Assembly (NCBI GenBank): GCA_027492465.1
Contig: JAPUET010000039.1
Coordinates: 1 to 32,377, forward strand
Source: Candidatus Saccharimonadota bacterium
GTDB lineage: Bacteria; Patescibacteriota; Saccharimonadia; Saccharimonadales; Saccharimonadaceae
Length of the DNA stretch: 32,377 bases
Direction of reading: 5' to 3'
The notes beneath the pieces are model-generated. The model was not told the origin of the DNA. It was given only the letters and a program-made list of their open reading frames with translations, and searched no databases. The first letter of the stretch is position 1. Every line of letters begins with the position of its first letter. This document shows, piece after piece, positions 22,530 through 28,166 of the stretch. Made by a program: the position numbers and the translations under genes.

Positions 22530-23078
22530 CTATTCATAGTAGTTAGTAATGCCTTCGAGTGGTTTGTAGTCGTATTTTTCGGCTAAATAACTCTCAATGT
22601 CGGTATATGCTTTGCCGCATAACATTCCGCCGGCCAAGAGGCTGTCTTGGGTAATGTCGGCACCGACGAACGAGGGCTTAATAAAATCTGCCATTGCTTG
22701 ATCATTGTTGAATTCGAAATCAATAAGTACCAAGCCCTCGAGGTTGTTAAGGTATACATCTACCTCAGCAGTATATTCGTCAATTTGATAGGCAAACCGA
22801 CGCTTTTTTAGGCGTTTGCCCGGTAATTGATTGAGCGCAGTATACTCTTCAAGTGACAGTTCAATAGTGTGTTCAATCATTCGCGAAGAATCGCCATTAG
22901 TTTCGGGAGATTTTTTGGTAATAACGTAGCTATCACCGTTACGACGAATTCGAAGTTGGGGGTGGTTGCTACTGGCTGGAATAAAATCATCTTCAATGAT
23001 TTTAGACGGAAACTCACCAAGATTGGCGGGTAGCTTAGTCATGAGGAAGGTGTATTCGCGTTCAAGTTCGACAGTCAT
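22530..23078 (-). CDS. CYTH-like domain protein (182 aa)
   Basis: Resembles the CYTH / triphosphate-tunnel fold (class IV adenylate cyclase, thiamine triphosphatase and inorganic triphosphatase relatives). The N-terminus VELEREYTFL matches the ExExK motif with E in place of the terminal K. LRIRRNGDSYVITKK supplies the Arg/Lys strand, and EVDVY...LVLIDFEF gives the paired acidic strands. The substrate is unknown and activity is uncertain because of the altered first motif. The start is ATG 23078; the longer in-frame form would overlap ftsA on the other strand and is rejected. Confidence 0.75.
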   Translation of the reverse strand: MTVELEREYTFLMTKLPANLGEFPSKIIEDDFIPASSNHPQLRIRRNGDSYVITKKSPETNGDSSRMIEHTIELSLEEYTALNQLPGKRLKKRRFAYQIDEYTAEVDVYLNNLEGLVLIDFEFNNDQAMADFIKPSFVGADITQDSLLAGGMLCGKAYTDIESYLAEKYDYKPLEGITNYYE

Positions 23079-23143
23079 ATTGTCATCATAGCATAGTCGG
23101 ATGTGTGAAAGAGGGTAGGTATGTGGCTGTATGGTGTTTATGC

Positions 23144-23149
23144 TACAAT
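23144..23149 (+). promoter_or_regulatory. Extended -10 promoter of ftsA
   Basis: TGC-TACAAT (23141-23149) lies 8 nt before the ftsA ATG at 23158, with no convincing -35 and no Shine-Dalgarno. The mRNA would be leaderless or nearly so. Confidence 0.55.
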
Positions 23150-23157
23150 AAAGATAT

Positions 23158-24402
23158 ATGCAGGAACAATCTCGATATGCAGTCGGTATTGATGTCGGTA
23201 CAACGACTATTCGTTGTGTGGTGGGCCATGTTGATCCGGCGACCGGAACTCCTACGATCGTTGGAGTAGGGCAAGCCCCTAACTCAGGCATGCGTAAGGG
23301 TACGGTAGTAAATTTGAGTGGGCCGGCTCATTCTATCGACCAAGCGCTTGGTGATGCCGAGCGCATGAGCGGGCACGAGGTAAATGTAGCCACACTCAGT
23401 ATAAACGGTGCTCATATTTTAAGCACTAAAGCCGACGGTATGATAGCTGTGGGCATGGGTGATCACGAAATCAATGACGAAGATTTACACCGGCTTGAAG
23501 AAGTTGCCACTACCGGCAAAGTTCCGGCCAATAGAGAGATTTTAGAGGTTGTTCCATTTAGTTATACGCTTGACGGCCAAGGGGGCGTGAAAGATCCGCT
23601 TGGTATGAACGGCACTCGACTAGAGATTAATGCAAATGTTGTGTCTGCAATGGGGCCATACCTTACTAATCTTCAAAAAGCGAGTGAAATGGCAACAGTT
23701 GCTCCAAGTGCGATTGTTCCGGCCGTAATGGCCTCGGCTAAGGCGGTACTTAACGAATCACAGATTGAAAGTGGAGTTGCGGTCGTCGATATTGGCGGCG
23801 CTACCACTGGTGTTACGGTATTTGAGGAGGGCGATCTGCAATATGTAGGTATTATTCCTATGGGTGGCGCAAATATTACCAACGACCTTGCGATCGGCCT
23901 AAAAACTGATCCCGAAATTGCCGAAAAAGTGAAGGTGCAGCATGCTGTGGCGCTACCTCGCAAAGAGAACGAGGGCATTAGTATCAAGCATGACGGCGAA
24001 GTGCTGAATTTTAGTACTACTGAAATTGATGAAATTGTCGAAGCGCGTCTTGAAGAGATTTTTGAACTCGTGAATAAAGAATTAAAGAAGGCTGGTCGCG
24101 CGGGGCAATTGCCAAGCGGTGTCGTGCTTGTTGGTGGTACGGGCAATCTTAAAGCTATAGCAGAGTTTGCTAAAGAACATCTAGGGGTTGCAGCTCGGGT
24201 TGGTAAAGCGGCTGGGTTCGGAGGCGTAGCGGACGATATTGATAAGCCACAGTTTGCTGCAGCCGTCGGCCTTATGCTTATCGATGCCGAATCGGGGGCT
24301 CAGGCTCCAACCGGGAAAAAAGGCAAGCGAGGTACTGCCAGCGACACCTTAAAGGGCGCCGGCGGTTTCCTTAAATCGCTCTTTGGCAAGTTTAACTCCT
24401 AG
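23158..24402 (+). CDS. ftsA: Cell division protein FtsA (414 aa)
   Basis: An actin-like ATPase that tethers FtsZ to the membrane. VGIDVGTTTIRCVVG (phosphate 1) is at 9-23, a 1C subdomain with VPFSYTLDG follows, VVDIGGATTGVTVFEEG (phosphate 2) is near 203-219, and VVLVGGTGNLKAI (adenosine) is near 322-334. The C-terminus GGFLKSLFGKFNS is the amphipathic membrane-targeting helix, so the protein is complete. It is directly upstream of ftsZ, the conserved order. Confidence 0.95.
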   Translation: MQEQSRYAVGIDVGTTTIRCVVGHVDPATGTPTIVGVGQAPNSGMRKGTVVNLSGPAHSIDQALGDAERMSGHEVNVATLSINGAHILSTKADGMIAVGMGDHEINDEDLHRLEEVATTGKVPANREILEVVPFSYTLDGQGGVKDPLGMNGTRLEINANVVSAMGPYLTNLQKASEMATVAPSAIVPAVMASAKAVLNESQIESGVAVVDIGGATTGVTVFEEGDLQYVGIIPMGGANITNDLAIGLKTDPEIAEKVKVQHAVALPRKENEGISIKHDGEVLNFSTTEIDEIVEARLEEIFELVNKELKKAGRAGQLPSGVVLVGGTGNLKAIAEFAKEHLGVAARVGKAAGFGGVADDIDKPQFAAAVGLMLIDAESGAQAPTGKKGKRGTASDTLKGAGGFLKSLFGKFNS

Positions 24403-24411
24403 TGGTATACT
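24383..24411 (+). promoter_or_regulatory. Internal promoter for ftsZ
   Basis: -35 TTGGCA (24383-24388) within the last codons of ftsA, 17-nt spacer, -10 TATACT (24406-24411). It is followed by AGGGGAG and the ftsZ start at 24458. Confidence 0.6.
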
Positions 24412-24457
24412 AGAACAAGAAAGTTATCCAGATTGAGCAAAGGGGAGTAGACAATAC

Positions 24458-25657
24458 ATGCCAGAAGTAAAACCAAGTGAAATCCAAACCTTCGCCAGCA
24501 TAAAGGTTGTTGGTGTTGGTGGTGCGGGCGGTTCAGCGGTCAATCGCATGAAAGATGCGGGACTTGTTGGTGTGCAGTTCATTGCAATGAACACCGATGC
24601 TCAGGCACTTCATAACTCTAAGGCAGATATTAAGATTCACCTTGGCCATAATACAACCAATGGTCTGGGTGCTGGTGCCGACCCTTCAGTGGGCGAAGCT
24701 GCTGCTCGAGAATCAATCGATGAAATCCGCGATGCGCTTGAGGGTGCAGACATGGTATTTGTTACCATTGGTGCGGGTGGCGGTACCGGAAGTGGTGCCG
24801 GGCATGTCGTTGCTGAAATCGCGCGCGACCTTGGTATCTTGTGCGTGGGTGTCGCAACAAAGCCATTTAGTTTCGAAGGCGAAAAGCGCCGCACCAATGC
24901 CGATTGGGCAATTGCCCAGCTTGGCAGGCAAGTCGATACTCTTATTACTATTCCAAACGATCGCCTTCTTCAGACAATTGATCGTCGCACACCGCTTCTT
25001 GAAACCTTCAAAATCGCTGACGATGTGTTGCGTCAGGGTGTACAAGGTATTTCCGAGCTTATTACCGAGCACGGCCTGATTAATCTCGACTTTGCTGACG
25101 TAAAGGCCATTATGAGTAATGCAGGTTCTGCACTGATGGGTATTGGCCGAGCAAGCGGTGACAACCGCGCTGCCGAAGCGGCTCAGCAGGCAATCGAGTC
25201 GCCACTTATTGAGGTATCAATCGACGGAGCGAAGGGCGTTCTGTTCAATGTAACTGGTGGTTACGATATGAGCATGAGCGAGATCCAAGAGGCTGCTGAA
25301 ATCATTACCAGCGCCGTTTCTCCAGATGCGAACATTATCTTTGGTGCTACTCTGAAGCCAGAGCTTGAAGATGAGCTCATTATTACGGTTATCGCAACCG
25401 GATTCGATAGCGCTTATTTCCATCAGCAGGCAGCCGAGCTTGAAAAGCCTGGGAGTTTTGGCGAAGCAACAAGCGCTGACACAATTGATACTGCAGTAAA
25501 TGACATCGATATGGATCTCAACCACACCGACGCAGCTGATCATTTTGCGGCTGAGCCAACCGGCGATATCTGGAACCAGCCAACAGTAGAAGAAGACGAT
25601 GACGATACGCCAGCCTTTCTTCGCCGCCGCAAAAAGAAACAGTCAGACGAATCTTAG
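24458..25657 (+). CDS. ftsZ: Cell division protein FtsZ (399 aa)
   Basis: A tubulin-like GTPase forming the division ring. GVGGAGGSAVNRM is at 19-31, and the tubulin signature GAGGGTGSG at 105-113. The T7 loop residues NLDFADVKAIM are near 208-218. An acidic disordered linker precedes the C-terminal peptide DTPAFLRRRKKK, which fits the DIPAFLRR-type docking motif for FtsA. ATG 24458 follows AGGGGAG by 10 nt. Confidence 0.97.
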   Translation: MPEVKPSEIQTFASIKVVGVGGAGGSAVNRMKDAGLVGVQFIAMNTDAQALHNSKADIKIHLGHNTTNGLGAGADPSVGEAAARESIDEIRDALEGADMVFVTIGAGGGTGSGAGHVVAEIARDLGILCVGVATKPFSFEGEKRRTNADWAIAQLGRQVDTLITIPNDRLLQTIDRRTPLLETFKIADDVLRQGVQGISELITEHGLINLDFADVKAIMSNAGSALMGIGRASGDNRAAEAAQQAIESPLIEVSIDGAKGVLFNVTGGYDMSMSEIQEAAEIITSAVSPDANIIFGATLKPELEDELIITVIATGFDSAYFHQQAAELEKPGSFGEATSADTIDTAVNDIDMDLNHTDAADHFAAEPTGDIWNQPTVEEDDDDTPAFLRRRKKKQSDES

Positions 25658-25676
25658 AAAGGGGTAGTGCGTCCTC

Positions 25677-26126
25677 ATGTCACACAGCTACAAAATTGGC
25701 GATAGTCGCGTCTTGGAATCTCGCGAATCAGCCGATGGTATTACTATTCGTCGTCGTCGCGAAACTATCGACGGCAAACATCGCTTTACTACTTACGAGC
25801 GTATCGAGCATCCGAACCTCGCGGTAATAAAAAAGGATGGTACGCGCGAACTGTTTGATCGTGAAAAACTGGCAAATGCCATACGTCGTTCGGTAGGTAA
25901 GTTTTTTAAGTCTGAGCTAGAGGTAGAAGAAATTATTAACAGTGTCGAAAATCGCCTCTATGAGCTGGGCGAAAGCGAAGTACTGTCATCTGTTATTGGC
26001 GACTATGTACTCGATGAGCTTGCGGCTAAAAATGACGTGGCCTACGTTCGGTTTGCGAGCGTGTTTCATAAATTTAAAACCCTCGATGATTTTGTAAAAA
26101 TCCTCGAACATCGCAGAAAGGGCTAG
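25677..26126 (+). CDS. nrdR: NrdR-like repressor lacking the zinc-ribbon cysteines (149 aa)
   Basis: Similar end to end to NrdR, the nucleotide-sensing repressor of ribonucleotide reductase genes. The ATP-cone (about 48-135; LAVIKKDGTRELFDREKLANAIRRS) and the signature RRRRE...RFTTYERIE are intact. The usual N-terminal ribbon (CPFC, then CxxC) is gone: the start reads MSHSYKIGDSRVLESRE, and RRRRECxxCG reads RRRRETIDGK, so all four Cys are replaced. DNA binding must be zinc-independent, or the role has changed. It is directly downstream of ftsZ and abuts the thioredoxin-like gene. No NrdR-box was identified and no nrd genes are present in the window. Confidence 0.82.
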   Translation: MSHSYKIGDSRVLESRESADGITIRRRRETIDGKHRFTTYERIEHPNLAVIKKDGTRELFDREKLANAIRRSVGKFFKSELEVEEIINSVENRLYELGESEVLSSVIGDYVLDELAAKNDVAYVRFASVFHKFKTLDDFVKILEHRRKG

Positions 26127-26127
26127 T

Positions 26128-26394
26128 ATGCGAGTTGTCATTGTCACAAAAGAAAACACCGATTACGCACGCCAAGTGCAGGAGTTCTTAGGAAACTTTA
26201 CTCGACAGACTGGTCGTAGTCTCGAAGTGATTAACCCCGAATCGCTCGACGGTGATTCGTTTTGTCGCACATACGATATCGTTGAATACCCCACTATCAT
26301 AGCGCTGAGCAACGATGGGCAAGTGCAAAATATGTGGAGTGGCACAACATTGCCAACTATTGGAGAGGTAAGTTACTATGCTGGACAAGATTAA
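26128..26394 (+). CDS. Thioredoxin-like fold protein without CxxC (88 aa)
   Basis: A small protein with a thioredoxin/glutaredoxin-like pattern (VVIVTKENTDYARQVQEFL, then VEYPTIIALSNDGQ with the cis-Pro-type YPT). It carries a single Cys (SFCRTYD) and lacks a CxxC redox pair. There is no signal peptide. The start is ATG 26128, right after the nrdR stop; the 3' end overlaps the VKOR gene by 17 nt. Coupling to VKOR suggests a link to disulfide chemistry, but it cannot act as a normal dithiol thioredoxin. Confidence 0.65.
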   Translation: MRVVIVTKENTDYARQVQEFLGNFTRQTGRSLEVINPESLDGDSFCRTYDIVEYPTIIALSNDGQVQNMWSGTTLPTIGEVSYYAGQD

Positions 26395-27010
26395 AGAATT
26401 TTTTACACATAAAGAACGTAACTTGCGCGACAATCGCTGGATTTTCCTTAGCATGCTTATTGGCGCAATCGGTAGCCTTATTGCGTCATTCGTACTTTCG
26501 GTAGAAGCGGTTGAACTGGCCGCGAATCCTAATGCAGTGTTGTCTTGCAGCATTAATATTGTATTGAACTGCGCAACGGTGGCCGCGCACCCCTCGGCAC
26601 ATTTATTTGGTTTTCCTAATAGTTTCTTAGGGCTAATAGCTGAGCCAATAGTTATTACGGTCGCAATTGCCGGGCTTGCTGGGGTAAAGTTTCCTCGTAG
26701 GTTTATGTTTGCAGCACAAATTATGTACACACTTGGGCTTTTATTCGCATTTTATCTCTTTAGTGTGAGCTACTTTGTTATTGGGGCTCTATGCCCATGG
26801 TGTCTACTTGTTACGGCAACCACGACGTTTGTTTGGTTTGCGATTACTCGCTACAACGTCCGCGAGAATAATCTTTATTTGCCACCAAAGGCGTCTAGAG
26901 TAATGCATCGAATTATTGAAAAAGATTACGATAAAGTAGCCCTTTTTAGCCTAGTAACACTGCTCGTTGTGGTGATTTTGGTTAAGTACGGTCCGTACCT
27001 ATTTAGCTAG
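26378..27010 (+). CDS. Vitamin K epoxide reductase (VKOR) family membrane protein (210 aa)
   Basis: A quinone-linked membrane enzyme that, in bacteria without DsbB, reoxidises the partner that makes disulfides. Membrane helices lie at about 21-43, 80-102, 108-132, 134-152 and 185-206. The catalytic CxxC is C139-P-W-C142, close to a predicted membrane face. A second pair, C57 and C65, sits in the loop after helix 1, as in VKOR homologues. There is no fused thioredoxin domain; the redox partner is presumably a DsbA-like protein elsewhere. It overlaps the preceding gene by 17 nt. Confidence 0.88.
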   Translation: MLDKIKEFFTHKERNLRDNRWIFLSMLIGAIGSLIASFVLSVEAVELAANPNAVLSCSINIVLNCATVAAHPSAHLFGFPNSFLGLIAEPIVITVAIAGLAGVKFPRRFMFAAQIMYTLGLLFAFYLFSVSYFVIGALCPWCLLVTATTTFVWFAITRYNVRENNLYLPPKASRVMHRIIEKDYDKVALFSLVTLLVVVILVKYGPYLFS

Positions 27011-27035
27011 TCTAGTAAAAAACGCAACAGTTTGG

Positions 27036-27041
27036 TATACT
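27036..27041 (+). promoter_or_regulatory. Extended -10 promoter of the leader upstream of ileS
   Basis: TGG-TATACT (27033-27041) is an extended -10 box; no good -35 is seen. A stable hairpin CTAAGGGTG/CGCCCTTAG (27040-27063) overlaps it, so the true start could be further upstream. Confidence 0.45.
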
Positions 27042-27043
27042 AA

Positions 27044-27260
27044 GGGTGTGAAAGCGCCCTTAGTAATATAAGGTACAGTGGTCATCACCCACGAATGCTA
27101 GCTGGAAGATCCGAACTTATCGGGGTAGAACCAGCCGTGAACGCAACGATAAAGCGGAATAACTGAGTGCGAGAAGAGTTATTCAAGAAGAATCTCTTTT
27201 TCGAAACTGGATGGTACCGTCCGCAAAACGCGGATTCCAGTGACGGAAAAGGGATTTTTT
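27044..27260 (+). promoter_or_regulatory. T-box-like tRNA-sensing leader, probably tRNA-Ile
   Basis: The antiterminator core is clear. Helix A1 is ACTGGA/TCCAGT (27206-27211/27236-27241), followed by the 7-nt T-box bulge TGGTACC (27212-27218). Helix A2 is GTCCGC/GCGGAT (27219-27224/27230-27235) with a 5-nt loop. TGGT would pair with the ACCA end of a tRNA with discriminator A, as in tRNA-Ile. Stem III is GAATAACT/AGTTATTC (27157-27164/27177-27184). Candidate Stem I is ATAAG/CTTAT (27068-27072/27116-27120), with GTA facing GAA like a loop-E motif and AUC (Ile) at 27109-27111 as specifier; AUC at 27084-27086 is an alternative. A 13-bp stem, 27191-27203 with 27244-27256, precedes a U-tract (27255-27260). 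The ileS gene is third in the operon. Confidence 0.8.
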
Positions 27261-27273
27261 ATTTGGAGAAAAT

Positions 27274-27819
27274 ATGAACGAGCAGCCAGAACTATCATTT
27301 ACGATTGAAGAATTACGCCCCGATGATGTCGAGGTGATTACGGTGTTGCGCTACGAATCGTATGCAGATGCGTATGTAAATGAGGAGCTTGGTGTGACAC
27401 GTAAGTGGTTAAATGAGCGCAATTCGCGTTACTATTCACCAGAGTATATTCAGTCGTGGCGTGATCGATATGAGGCAGGTAAGGGGAACGGTACGATCAT
27501 GGCGTGGGTTGCGCGAGCCAAAAACGGAAAGATTATCGGCTTTGCTACCCCTTTTATTCAACCGGAAGGAATTCGGCGAGTAGGTTCCCTATATGTTGCA
27601 AAGGCTTGGTATGGAAAGGGCGTGGGTAATGCATTAATGAGTAAAGTAGTCGAATGGCATGGGCCGGTTGAGACAATCGAACTCCACGTAGTTAGCTATA
27701 ACGAGCGCGCCAAAGCCTTTTACCGTAAGTGGGGATTCGAGGAAGTGCCGGGCTCGGAAACATTGTTTGCATATAAAATTCCAGAGGTCATGATGGTTAG
27801 AAAAGGAGCTTTGTCGTGA
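27274..27819 (+). CDS. GNAT-family N-acetyltransferase (181 aa)
   Basis: An acetyl-CoA-dependent acyltransferase. The fold is recognisable from IEELRPDDVEVITVLR (beta1-alpha1), VGSLYVAKAWYGKGVGNALM (beta4 and the acetyl-CoA pyrophosphate loop, YGKGVG) and ELHVVSYNERAKAFYRKWGF (beta5-alpha4). The substrate is unknown; RimI-like or small-molecule acetylation are both possible. ATG 27274 follows GGAG (27264-27267). It is the first gene after the T-box-like leader and overlaps the cupin gene by 4 nt (GTGA), so it should share Ile-tRNA control. Confidence 0.85.
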   Translation: MNEQPELSFTIEELRPDDVEVITVLRYESYADAYVNEELGVTRKWLNERNSRYYSPEYIQSWRDRYEAGKGNGTIMAWVARAKNGKIIGFATPFIQPEGIRRVGSLYVAKAWYGKGVGNALMSKVVEWHGPVETIELHVVSYNERAKAFYRKWGFEEVPGSETLFAYKIPEVMMVRKGALS

Positions 27820-28166
27820 AAAAGTGGTCAGATAGCGATGGTGAAGAGTTTCGCAATAGCGATGTTTGTTTTGGTCGTGAGTACGACCCTGGTTCGGGCA
27901 CGATAGATGTTGCTAAAATATCTATTCGTGGTAAATATCCCGAAACCGGTTGGGGCTACCTGGAAGAAGCGCACGAAATGGCGGTCGTCGTTCGTGGTAG
28001 CGGCTTTATAGAGACAAAGGATGGCGAGCGCGAGGAACTGATTGCCGGTGACGTGATATACGTTCCACCCATGCAGCGCTTCCGCTGGAATGGCGATATG
28101 GATCTTATCGTGCCATGTGGCCCTGCTTTTGACCCTGCCAAGCATAAATACGAGGAGGACTTATGA
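27816..28166 (+). CDS. Cupin-fold protein (116 aa)
   Basis: A small single-domain beta-barrel. GYLEEAHEMAVVVRGSGFIETKDGEREELIAGDVIYVPPMQRFRWNGD carries the cupin motif 1-like and motif 2-like signature (G-D-V-I-Y-V-P-P-M-Q-R-F-R-W). The usual metal-binding His residues are mostly replaced (HE in EEAHEMA, Gln and Arg where motif 2 has His). It may bind a ligand without a metal. The start is GTG 27816, 7 nt after AAGGAG. It overlaps both neighbours by 4 nt (GTGA, ATGA), so translation of GNAT-cupin-IleRS is coupled. Confidence 0.8.
   Translation: MKKWSDSDGEEFRNSDVCFGREYDPGSGTIDVAKISIRGKYPETGWGYLEEAHEMAVVVRGSGFIETKDGEREELIAGDVIYVPPMQRFRWNGDMDLIVPCGPAFDPAKHKYEEDL

Noticed and set aside
27040-27063. 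Hairpin CTAAGGGTG/CGCCCTTAG as a terminator of the VKOR operon
   Set aside because: No T-tract follows; it more likely belongs to the leader or overlaps its promoter.
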